From positions 1 through 6,861 of the forward strand of contig BNXT01000077.1 in the NCBI GenBank assembly GCA_025999775.1: a DNA stretch of 6,861 bases, written 5' to 3'. Below are positions 1-6,861 of the stretch, piece after piece. Source of the stretch: Bacteroidia bacterium. GTDB lineage: Bacteria > Bacteroidota > Bacteroidia > Bacteroidales > P3. A program made the position numbers and the translations under genes. Position 1 is the first letter of the stretch; each line of letters begins with the position of its first letter. The notes beneath the pieces were generated by a model that was given only the letters and a program-made list of their open reading frames with translations, was not told the DNA's origin and ran no database searches.

Positions 1-777
1 CCTTTTAGTTTTGGCAATCAGATAAGCAATGAAAATAAAGCACGGTTTAGCGACATTTTGCAAACAAACAATGCACTTTCGCTTTCGCTGTTTTACGGTT
101 GGCAAATTGGTCACAAACCAAAATCGACTTGGTTTCTTAATCTTGGTTTGGATTTCAGTTTATATAATTACAACTATAAAGGCGAGTATTATACACAATA
201 TAGCGCCTATGATACCGACAAAGACCTTTATTCGCGAAAAATAGAAATCAGCGAATTGCAGGAATCAGCGTATAATTTCGGTATTTCTGTGCCGTTGAGT
301 TTTCAGTATTTATGCCAACTATCAAAAAGCAAAAAGCGCCCTAATTTTCTTTTTTTTGAATTTGGTGGTTATGCCGAATATTTTGCATCTCAATGGAACA
401 GTTTCTCTTTTTCTGCCGATTACACGGGGTTTTACAACTATTTTGGCGGCGTGGTATTTGACCATTATTACGATTACGGGCATTTTTCGTTGAGCGACAA
501 AGATATTTCTCAAAATCTGAAAAACAAAAACAATAAGTTTGATATTGGCGCATTCGGCAAAGTCGGCTTTTGCTTTGCACTGAGCAACAACAATCTATTG
601 AAACTTGATGTTGGCTACAAGCACGGTTTACGACCGCCGATGAAATATCAGAAAAATTTTGTACTTTCAACAGATTACAAATCTTACGGAACACTTTTGC
701 AGTCAACAAATCAGGGCTTGCGCAATGTGTATATTGGCTTGGGGTTTGTTAGGGCGCTGGGGGAAAAAAAGAAGTAA
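1..777 (+). CDS. Outer-membrane beta-barrel (porin-like) protein, 3' part
   Basis: The frame is open from the first base of the window and ends at TAA 775-777, giving the last 258 residues of a longer protein. The visible part is a chain of alternating polar and hydrophobic/aromatic segments rich in Tyr, Phe and Gly, separated by polar turns. Examples are ALSLSLFYGWQIG, then a short HKPKS turn, then TWFLNLGLDFSLYNYNY, and FLFFEFGGYAEYF further on. This is the pattern of antiparallel amphipathic strands in an outer-membrane beta-barrel. The last strand is NVYIGLGFVRAL, followed by a short Lys-rich tail. No soluble enzyme motif is visible. The signal peptide and true start lie upstream of the window; the TTG at 58 is only an internal codon. 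The specific function (transport, adhesion, structural) cannot be told. The gene faces the leftward transposase gene, and its link to the helicase/methyltransferase genes may be accidental. Confidence 0.75.
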   Translation, partial: PFSFGNQISNENKARFSDILQTNNALSLSLFYGWQIGHKPKSTWFLNLGLDFSLYNYNYKGEYYTQYSAYDTDKDLYSRKIEISELQESAYNFGISVPLSFQYLCQLSKSKKRPNFLFFEFGGYAEYFASQWNSFSFSADYTGFYNYFGGVVFDHYYDYGHFSLSDKDISQNLKNKNNKFDIGAFGKVGFCFALSNNNLLKLDVGYKHGLRPPMKYQKNFVLSTDYKSYGTLLQSTNQGLRNVYIGLGFVRALGEKKK

Positions 778-840
778 GATTTTTAGTTGCATTATTTCAA
801 ATAAAACAGTGGAAAAAGAATTTATTAAATCTTTTAATAG

Positions 841-858
841 ATGGGCACCTCTAAAAAT
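841..858 (+). repeat. Left terminal inverted repeat of the IS5-family element
   Basis: The sequence ATGGGCACCTCTAAAAAT matches the reverse complement of 2186-2203 at 17 of 18 positions, with one A/G difference at position 14. It marks the transposase-3' end of the element. The match becomes poor beyond this point. Confidence 0.88.
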
Positions 859-901
859 AACTTTTTTTTTATTTTTTAAACAAAGCCGAAGTGCTATTAA
901 A

Positions 902-925
902 CTTTGCAGAAAAAACAATGCAAAG
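902..925 (-). terminator. Weak hairpin downstream of the transposase gene
   Basis: CTTTGCA at 902-908 and TGCAAAG at 919-925 form a perfect 7-bp inverted repeat with a 10-base loop. It lies about 85 bases past the transposase stop in the direction of transposase transcription, inside the IS. On the - strand it is followed by TTTAATAG, a poor U-tract. It could be a weak terminator or only a chance hairpin in AT-rich DNA. No better terminator is visible between the two convergent genes (778-1009). Confidence 0.25.
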
Positions 926-964
926 ATACAATTTTATTTTGAAGTTTATTCAAAAAACAAACTT

Positions 965-984
965 TATCTATCTATTTATTTATC
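965..984. repeat. Short TATY tandem repeat in the IS tail
   Basis: There are five consecutive tetranucleotide units (TATC, TATC, TATT, TATT, TATC) in the non-coding region between the transposase stop and the left inverted repeat. It is a simple low-complexity repeat with no evident function, though its copy number could vary between IS copies. Confidence 0.5.
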
Positions 985-1009
985 AATATTTTACATCCTA
1001 AATTATTTT

Positions 1010-2104
1010 TTATTTTGCTGTTACAGTTTGAAGTTTCAGGCGGACTATTTGTTCATAACGAAACATATTGTAAAACAGATTTATTAGTCCGATACCCCCT
1101 TTTATTCGATTAAATCCAATACTGCGGCTGAAAAAATCGTGCATACTTTGAGTTACAAAACCAAAAATGTGTTCCACGCGACTGCGGGTCTTCGATTTGA
1201 CACGATTGTTTGCCTTCTGTTCTTCTGTCAAAGGGCGATTGCGGTAAGCCCTTTCGCAAATAACTGCCTCAACGCCAAATCTTTCATACACTTCTGCAAG
1301 CGGTTCGCCGCCGTAAGCACTGTCGCCATAAATTTTTTGCCCCTTCTCTTTATCGCACAATAACTTTTCGGTCAGCTGACTGTCGTGAACTTCCGCACTC
1401 GTAACTTCATAAGTATCAATTAGTTTGTGTTTGCTGTCGATTTTTATGTGGTCTTTGTAACCATAAAATCTCGTGCCGCCTTTTTGTGTCCAGCGGGCAT
1501 CAATATCTTTCTGACGCTTTTTGTGCGGATTGTCGTTCCAAAGTTCAGCGCCTTCGCCTGCTTTTATCTTTGCGTTTTCTTCGGGTGTGTTGCGCTGACG
1601 TGGAACTTCCACAAAACTTGCATCTATAATTTTGCCTTCATTGACAAATAAACCTATAGTATCCAGATAGTTATGAAACTGTTCAAAAAGTTTTTCTTCT
1701 AGATTGGCTTTAATAAGATTATCCTGAAAAAGCCATATTGACTTTTCGTCAGGCACTTTGTCCCCGCCCGAAAGTCCAAGAAAGTCCTTGAAACTCAAAC
1801 GATCAATTATCTGATATTCCGTCTGTTGGTCGCTCAAATTATAAAAACGCTTAATCAAAATAATTTTGAACATCATTACCACATCATACGGTTTTGCACC
1901 AGCATTGCTTTTTTTGTTGTAATTGAGCAGATTTGACTCCAATTCTGGTCTAAACATCTCAAAATCAATTACTTTGTGCAATTTTTCGAGTGGATTGCCA
2001 ATTCCCGACAGTTTTTCACTTGCAAAATCTTTGTCAAAAAGACCTCTTTTGCCCTGTTTTTTGTATGTACTATTCATAGCGTTTTTTATTGCAAAATTAC
2101 GCAT
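1010..2104 (-). CDS. IS5-family DDE transposase
   Basis: This gene encodes a 364-residue transposase that would cut and join the ends of the surrounding IS. The N-terminal region (about residues 30-130) contains GNPLEKL and RFYNLSDQQTEYQI and fits the DUF772-type DNA-binding domain of IS5-family enzymes. The catalytic RNase H-like DDE domain follows. Probable catalytic residues are D161 (IIDASFVEVP), D261 (YGDSAYGG) and E311 (RSRVEHIFGF), which match the IS5-family D, D and E signatures. The frame is uninterrupted and the length is normal, so the enzyme is probably functional. The furthest upstream ATG is at 2104. A second ATG, at 2077 (residue 10, MNSTYKKQG), is an equally plausible start, and neither has a clear ribosome binding site. 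The stop lies 152 bases inside the left inverted repeat. Transcription runs leftward, toward the outer-membrane protein gene. Confidence 0.93.
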   Translation of the reverse strand: MRNFAIKNAMNSTYKKQGKRGLFDKDFASEKLSGIGNPLEKLHKVIDFEMFRPELESNLLNYNKKSNAGAKPYDVVMMFKIILIKRFYNLSDQQTEYQIIDRLSFKDFLGLSGGDKVPDEKSIWLFQDNLIKANLEEKLFEQFHNYLDTIGLFVNEGKIIDASFVEVPRQRNTPEENAKIKAGEGAELWNDNPHKKRQKDIDARWTQKGGTRFYGYKDHIKIDSKHKLIDTYEVTSAEVHDSQLTEKLLCDKEKGQKIYGDSAYGGEPLAEVYERFGVEAVICERAYRNRPLTEEQKANNRVKSKTRSRVEHIFGFVTQSMHDFFSRSIGFNRIKGGIGLINLFYNMFRYEQIVRLKLQTVTAK

Positions 2105-2185
2105 AATTATTTGAATATCAAAATATTAACACGTATTTTTAACATGTCTTTTTGCGTTTATAATTTATTGATCTGCAGAAAATTG

Positions 2186-2203
2186 ATTTCTAGAGGTGCC
2201 CAT
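2186..2203 (-). repeat. Right terminal inverted repeat of the IS5-family element
   Basis: Read on the - strand this is ATGGGCACCTCTAGAAAT, the partner of 841-858 with a single mismatch. It also contains TAG at 2191-2193 in the helicase frame, so translation of the helicase remnant cannot start inside the element upstream of this point. Helicase coding sequence begins at the last base or bases of this repeat. Confidence 0.88.
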
Positions 2204-4227
2204 TATTTAGAAAAGCGCAAACCGATTATACTAATTGGACTAAAGAACCGGATAGAAAAATTGCTGATTTCATTGCAAAATTGCAGGAAAATTTCTTTAA
2301 ACTGACCGATGCTCTTATTGTTGCACGTACTCGAAAAATGATAGAGAGCGAATTTGGCGAAATGAATTTTCCGAAAAAAGAAAAACCTGATAATGAATAT
2401 ATTACCCCTTCAAATATTGGGAAGTTAAAAACGTTTGACGATATTTTGGATGCGATTAAGGTAAATATGACGGCTTATCGCCCTTCGGCATATATCAGGG
2501 AAAGGAAAAAAGAAACAGATATTTTGAAAGACGAAGTAGCACGTGAAGGTTTCCTGGTTAAAATGATGTACATTTTGCTCATCAAACGGTTGGAATCAAG
2601 TTGGTATTCCTTCAAACTTACTGCTGAAAAGATTCTTGCACATCACGAAAACGCCTTGCAAAAAGTGAATCTCTTTATCGAAAACAAAGAAAATGCCTCT
2701 ATTGAAGACAATATTGACGACGGCGAAATAGAAGATTTTGAGAACGATAACGATGGAATAAATATTGAGGAAATTACGCTCGGCAAAAAAAATCCTGTGA
2801 AACTGTCGGAATTATCAGCCATTAAAACCTTCCAAAGCGACTTGGAAAAAGACATTAGAAAACTGAAAAAATTGAAAGAAAATCTTGATGAATTTGAGAG
2901 AAAATTCAACGAAAAGACACTTACAGGCGACAGCATCGACCCTAAATTAAACAGTCTTTTGGAGTATGTTGCTAAAAAACAGCAAAAAACGAATAAAAAA
3001 GTATTGATTTTTACTACTTACAGCGATACCGCAGAATTTTTATACAATGAATTGTCGAAAAGAAAAGTCGGAAATGTTGCAATGCTTTCGGGCAGTACGG
3101 CAAAAACTTTTGACGGCAAAAATCAAAAATTTGAAGAAGTTTTGGAACGCTTTGCGCCATATACTAAACTATACAAAGAAAAGCAGTGGGATTTTGAAGG
3201 ACATTACGAAGAATGGTTAGAATGGGCAAACAATTCTACAATCGAAAATCTAAAATCCAAAATCAATAATCCGATTGATATTCTTATCGCTACCGATTGC
3301 CTTAGCGAAGGACAAAACTTGCAGGATTGCGACCTGATTATCAACTACGACATTCATTGGAATCCGGTACGCCTCATTCAGCGCATGGGACGTATTGACC
3401 GTCTTGGCTCGCCCAATGCAACTATAAAAGGCATAAACTTCTGGCCTGCAAAAGACTTTGAAGACTATCTTAATCTTAAATCTCGTGTAGAAAGCCGAAT
3501 GGCTGCCATGACTTTGGTGGGTACCGAATTAGATGATAATTTGACCCCCGAACTCCAAGAAATGATCAAAGAAAATCCGTTACTATCGGAGCAAACGCAA
3601 AGAATGCTTGCTCAACTGCAACTCACATGGGACGATGTGGAAGAAAGCGGGGAAACACTTGGATTGAACAATCTCTCATTAGAACAGTTTCGGCAGGAAC
3701 TTTTAGAATTTTTCAAACAAAAAGAGCAGTTTTTCAAACAGATGCCAAACGGAATTTATACAGGCTTCAAAAAAAGCCCTCACGACAAATATGTGCAAAT
3801 TCCCAACAGCGTAATTGCCGTTTTGGGTTATCCAAAACGCCCTGAGGATACAAAAGATTGGATTTATGACGAAATCCATTTATTACACCAACCAATTGAG
3901 GACAGTGGAGATGGAGCGCGCTCCGTTTCTACAATGACATTACAAAACCGCAACGACATTCTCAATTTTCTGCGCTTTCACAAATTGGAAACACGTTTTG
4001 TGCCAAAGTCTATTGACAATGGCGATGCTGATGATTTGAAACGACTTTGCGATGCACTTTCCAATTGGATTACTGCGCAAGCCGTGCCTGTTGCTGTAGG
4101 TCAGATACAAGACATTTTTACAGGAAATCTTAACCCACAAAATATTTCCCCCGAACATAAAAAATTGGAAGAAAAATTTCAAGCAGATAATTTTGATTTA
4201 ATAACTTGGTTTGTAGTAACAAAATAA
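2203..4227 (+). pseudogene. 5'-truncated SNF2/SF2-type helicase of a restriction or defence locus
   Basis: This is the C-terminal part (674 codons from the IS junction) of a large DNA helicase/translocase. The second RecA-like lobe is complete. It has motif IV-like VLIFTTYSDTAEFL (from 3001), motif V ATDCLSEGQNLQ (to 3324) and motif VI QRMGRIDRLGS (3379-3411) with its arginine-finger residues. An acidic linker (2698-2772) and a charged, probably coiled-coil stretch (about 2820-2930) precede this lobe. A conserved-looking tail with NGIYTGFK and AVLGYPKRPEDTKD follows (from 3748). There is no Walker A or DEAH box: the first lobe, probably 400 or more residues by comparison with full-length relatives of about 1,000 residues, is missing. 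The frame stays helicase-like (FRKAQTDYTNWTKEP) right up to the IS end, showing truncation rather than a natural start. In-frame starts available are TTG 2281 and ATG 2338, neither with a ribosome binding site. Without the ATP-binding lobe it should not work as a motor. It lies 16 bases upstream of the methyltransferase gene, so the two were probably co-transcribed. Confidence 0.85.
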
Positions 4228-4243
4228 AAATTTTATTTTAATA

Positions 4244-6861
4244 ATGAATCTAAACAAATTTACCTCCGACAATCTTTTTAATGCCACCACCGATTTTTTC
4301 GAGCAGTTGGACATTAAGTTAAATTCCAATACAGCGCAAGCATTGGATACCAAAGCCATTCTTGGCGATTTGTACAAAGACAAAACGCCGTTTGTAAACA
4401 TTTCTGCGCTGCATTTTGCAGGTTTGATTGACGATAGTGTCTTAGATAAAAATACACTTTTCGACAGCAATGTTACACTTGAAGAGGCAGAGGCAAAATC
4501 GGGTGAAAATTATGATTCATTGATGATTTTTGCTGTTCAATTAGACAAAACACCAAACCGTACCGAAATTTCCGGAATTACGCGGGCATTCAACCGAAAA
4601 TCTTTACATAAACCTGTGGCAGTGCTGTTTTATTATGATAATAAAATTTCTTTGGCATTGCCTGAACGCTTTTTATACAAGCAAACGTGGCGCGATGGCG
4701 AAAAAGTCGGCAAAATCATTATACTTCGCGATATTGACATTGAAAATACACATTCCGGACATTTGCGCATTTTGCAAGAATTGGCAAATCACAACGCACA
4801 CAATTTTAATGAATTGCACGATGCGTGGCTCAAAGTTTTGGATGTAGATGTGCTCAACAAAAAATTCTTTCAGGAACTTTCTAACTGGTATTTTTGGGCA
4901 CTGGACAATGTACAATTCCCTGATGACAAAGAGAAAAACACCGAAATGCGCAATGCAACGAATCTTATCCGACTTATCACCCGAATTGTATTTATCTGGT
5001 TTATCAAAGAAAAAGGACTTGTGCCTGAAAACTTGTTTGATGCAAACTTGATGAACAAATGGCTGAAAGATTTTAATAAAGATGGAAACTCTCACAACTA
5101 TTACAATGCTATTTTGCAAAACCTGTTTTTTGGAACGCTCAATCAAAAAATGGGAGAAGACCGAAAATTTGCCAAAGATGGGGGAAGTGTAAAGTTCAAT
5201 GTGAATGAATATGGCGTGAAAAACGTTTATCGTTACGCCAACCTATTTGCTATTCCTAAAAATGAAGCACAGAATTTATTCAAAGACGTACCGTTTCTGA
5301 ATGGTGGGCTATTCGATTGTTTGGATAAAGAAAACGAAGATAAGAGAGTAGAATATGTAGATGGTTTCAGCCGAAATCCTAAAAAACAAGCCATTGTTCC
5401 CGATTATCTTTTCTTTGGAACTGAGCAAGAGGTCGATTTGAATAGCATTTATGACACAAAAGGGAAAAACTATAAAACCAAAGGTTTAATCCCGTTATTG
5501 AACAGTTACAAGTTCACCATTGCAGAAAACACACCATTGGAAGAAGATATTGCACTCGACCCCGAACTGTTGGGCAAAGTGTTTGAAAATCTCTTGGCAA
5601 GCTACAATCCCGAAACTCAAACCACAGCCCGAAAGCAGACCGGTTCGTTTTATACGCCTCGTGAAATTGTAAATTACATGGTGGACGAATCGCTTATAGC
5701 GTATCTCACAGAAGCCAACAAGGAACTTCTTCCACTTGTTGCAGGGAATAACGCTGTTGTTGTGGATAGTGCCCATTTTGAAAATCGCCTGCGTGAAGTA
5801 TTGTCTTACTCTGAAAATCCAAATCCTTTCAACGAGAACGAAACCAAAGGCTTGATAGCAGCCATAAATAATTGCAAAATTCTCGACCCTGCTTGTGGCT
5901 CCGGCGCATTCCCGATGGGTGTTCTGCATAAGATGGTGCAAATGCTGCAAACGCTTGACCCCGACAACCGACAGTGGCGTGAAATTCAAAAGCAACAAGC
6001 CATTGCAGAAACAGAGCAAGCGTATTCTATTGGCGATCAGGAGGAGCGCAGCCAACGACTTGCTGAAATCAGCGATGTGTTTGAAAATAACGCTTCCGAC
6101 TATGGTAGAAAACTGTATTTGATAGAAAACTGCATTTTTGGTGTGGACATTCAACCCATTGCCGTGCAAATTGCCAAACTCCGTTTCTTCATTTCACTGA
6201 TTATTGACCAAAAGACCAACCCAAGCAAAGATAATTTTGGAATTAGAAGTTTGCCTAATCTCGAAACCAAATTCGTGGCAGCCAATACCTTGATAGGATT
6301 GGAAAAACCACAACAACTCATGATACACAATCCGGCGATTGACGATAAAGAAAAAGAACTCAAAGAAAACCGGCACAAATACTTTACTGCCAACAACCGA
6401 ACTAAGAAATTAAAACTACAGGAAAACGACAAACAACTGCGAAAAGAAATTGCCGAATTACTCAAAAATGATGGATGGGATGCAAATGTAGCAGAACAAA
6501 TTGTAACCTTTGACCCGTACGACCAAAATTCAACATCTCCTTTCTTTGACCCTGAATGGATGTTTGGCTTGACAAAAGATAACGCCCCTTTAAATTCGGC
6601 AAGTTCCGGCGGTTATTTTGATATTGTGATTGGAAATCCGCCGTATATTGACTATCGAAAAATAGATGATGTTACTAAAAAAGGTATTATGAAGTATGAA
6701 TCTGCCAAGCATTCAAGAATGATTAACTTATATAACTATTTTTTTGAAAGGGGAATTGACTTATTAAAACGGCACGGCAATCTAATTCTTATTACCCCTC
6801 AGCAATATTTGATTTTGGATAACTGCAAAGGTTTGAGAGATATTATACGGCAAAATAATAT
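4244..6861 (+). CDS. Eco57I-type (type IIG-like) adenine-specific DNA methyltransferase, 5' part
   Basis: The frame is open from ATG 4244 to the window edge (872 codons plus 2 bases); the 3' end is missing. It encodes a large S-adenosylmethionine-dependent N6-adenine methyltransferase. The catalytic core shows TGSFYTPREIV at residues 466-476 (motif X region), motif I DPACGSGAF at 548-556 (AdoMet binding), a motif II-like GVDIQPIAVQIAKLRF from 633, and motif IV GNPPY at 797-801 (the NPPY adenine-flipping/catalytic loop). LILITPQQYL near the end fits the motif VI-VIII region. A Lys/Glu-rich insert (about residues 700-740) separates motifs II and IV. The N-terminal 450 residues contain ITRAFNRKSLHKPVAVLFYYD, a conserved-looking region, but I see no clear PD-(D/E)XK nuclease motif. 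Target recognition would lie in the missing C-terminus. The gene follows the helicase remnant by 16 bases with no recognisable Shine-Dalgarno sequence. It may be a type IIG enzyme or the methylase of a multi-gene defence system. Confidence 0.9.
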   Translation, partial: MNLNKFTSDNLFNATTDFFEQLDIKLNSNTAQALDTKAILGDLYKDKTPFVNISALHFAGLIDDSVLDKNTLFDSNVTLEEAEAKSGENYDSLMIFAVQLDKTPNRTEISGITRAFNRKSLHKPVAVLFYYDNKISLALPERFLYKQTWRDGEKVGKIIILRDIDIENTHSGHLRILQELANHNAHNFNELHDAWLKVLDVDVLNKKFFQELSNWYFWALDNVQFPDDKEKNTEMRNATNLIRLITRIVFIWFIKEKGLVPENLFDANLMNKWLKDFNKDGNSHNYYNAILQNLFFGTLNQKMGEDRKFAKDGGSVKFNVNEYGVKNVYRYANLFAIPKNEAQNLFKDVPFLNGGLFDCLDKENEDKRVEYVDGFSRNPKKQAIVPDYLFFGTEQEVDLNSIYDTKGKNYKTKGLIPLLNSYKFTIAENTPLEEDIALDPELLGKVFENLLASYNPETQTTARKQTGSFYTPREIVNYMVDESLIAYLTEANKELLPLVAGNNAVVVDSAHFENRLREVLSYSENPNPFNENETKGLIAAINNCKILDPACGSGAFPMGVLHKMVQMLQTLDPDNRQWREIQKQQAIAETEQAYSIGDQEERSQRLAEISDVFENNASDYGRKLYLIENCIFGVDIQPIAVQIAKLRFFISLIIDQKTNPSKDNFGIRSLPNLETKFVAANTLIGLEKPQQLMIHNPAIDDKEKELKENRHKYFTANNRTKKLKLQENDKQLRKEIAELLKNDGWDANVAEQIVTFDPYDQNSTSPFFDPEWMFGLTKDNAPLNSASSGGYFDIVIGNPPYIDYRKIDDVTKKGIMKYESAKHSRMINLYNYFFERGIDLLKRHGNLILITPQQYLILDNCKGLRDIIRQNN

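Larger units (their letters stand above)
841..2203 (-). mobile_element. Complete IS5-family insertion sequence (about 1.36 kb)
   Basis: The element is bounded by 18-bp terminal inverted repeats at 841-858 and 2186-2203 that match at 17 of 18 positions. It carries one full-length DDE transposase gene on the - strand. The left non-coding tail (859-1009) is very AT-rich and includes a T-tract and a short TATY tandem repeat. The right non-coding part (2105-2185) should hold the transposase promoter. Size, the single long ORF and the transposase sequence fit the IS5 family, close to the IS5 group. The outermost AT of each repeat could instead be flanking DNA, putting the ends at 843 and 2201. With either boundary I see no convincing 3- or 4-bp target duplication: left flank ...TTAATAG, right flank TATTTAG... 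. The element looks intact and possibly still mobile, but its right end abuts a truncated helicase gene. Confidence 0.88.

Noticed and set aside
341..709. A 122-codon - strand frame opposite the outer-membrane protein gene
   Set aside because: The product is Arg/Cys-rich with no domain, while the + strand frame shows clear beta-barrel alternation.
792..804. The palindrome TTATTTCAAATAA after the outer-membrane protein gene, as a terminator
   Set aside because: The stem is made only of A/T pairs with a one-base loop and no following T-tract, so it would not form a stable terminator.
778..840. The 63 bases left of the IS as the missing helicase N-terminal coding sequence
   Set aside because: Frame 1 hits a stop at once and the other frames give no helicase-like residues. 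It reads as the intergenic tail of the outer-membrane protein gene.
659..1087. A 142-codon + strand frame running from inside the outer-membrane protein gene across the left IS end
   Set aside because: It overlaps a better-supported gene, crosses the IS boundary, and its product is a low-complexity Lys/Phe/Tyr-rich string read from AT-rich DNA. No family is recognisable.
4673..5146. A 157-codon - strand frame opposite the methylase N-terminal region
   Set aside because: It is antisense to a continuous, well-supported coding frame and has no recognisable domain or start context.
5495..6169. A 224-codon frame on the - strand opposite the methylase
   Set aside because: It lies wholly antisense to conserved methyltransferase motifs, including DPACGSGAF, and its Cys/Phe/His-rich product resembles no protein. 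It is a shadow frame.
1..6861. CRISPR array, tRNA or rRNA genes
   Set aside because: I saw no regularly spaced direct repeats, no cloverleaf-like sequence and no rRNA-like sequence in the window.

Overview
The window looks like chromosomal DNA from a member of the Bacteroidota. It is AT-rich, start codons lack strong Shine-Dalgarno sequences, and the first gene encodes an aromatic-rich outer-membrane beta-barrel protein. This placement is an inference from composition and gene content, not from a marker gene.

Layout, left to right. (1) Positions 1-777, + strand: the 3' part of an outer-membrane beta-barrel (porin-like) protein gene; its signal peptide and start lie outside the window. (2) Positions 841-2203: a complete IS5-family insertion sequence of about 1.36 kb. 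It has near-perfect 18-bp terminal inverted repeats and one 364-residue DDE transposase on the - strand. (3) Directly against the right end of the IS, up to 4227, + strand: the C-terminal part of a large SF2/SNF2-type helicase. Its reading frame is open right up to the IS end, but the N-terminal ATP-binding lobe is gone. (4) From 4244 to the end of the window, + strand, 16 bases after the helicase stop: the first 872 codons of a large Eco57I-type (type IIG-like) adenine-specific DNA methyltransferase, with motifs I and IV intact. It runs off the right edge.

The helicase and methyltransferase form a tight two-gene unit of the kind found in restriction-modification and phage-defence loci (DISARM-like or type IIG-like). 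I cannot assign a named system because the right-hand part of the locus is outside the window and the helicase is incomplete. The main event recorded here is that an IS5-family element sits at the broken 5' edge of the helicase. No target-site duplication is visible and no helicase sequence is seen on the other side of the IS. This fits an IS-associated deletion that removed the helicase promoter, start and motor lobe and joined the remnant to an unrelated outer-membrane protein locus. A chimeric assembly at a repeated IS is the main alternative.
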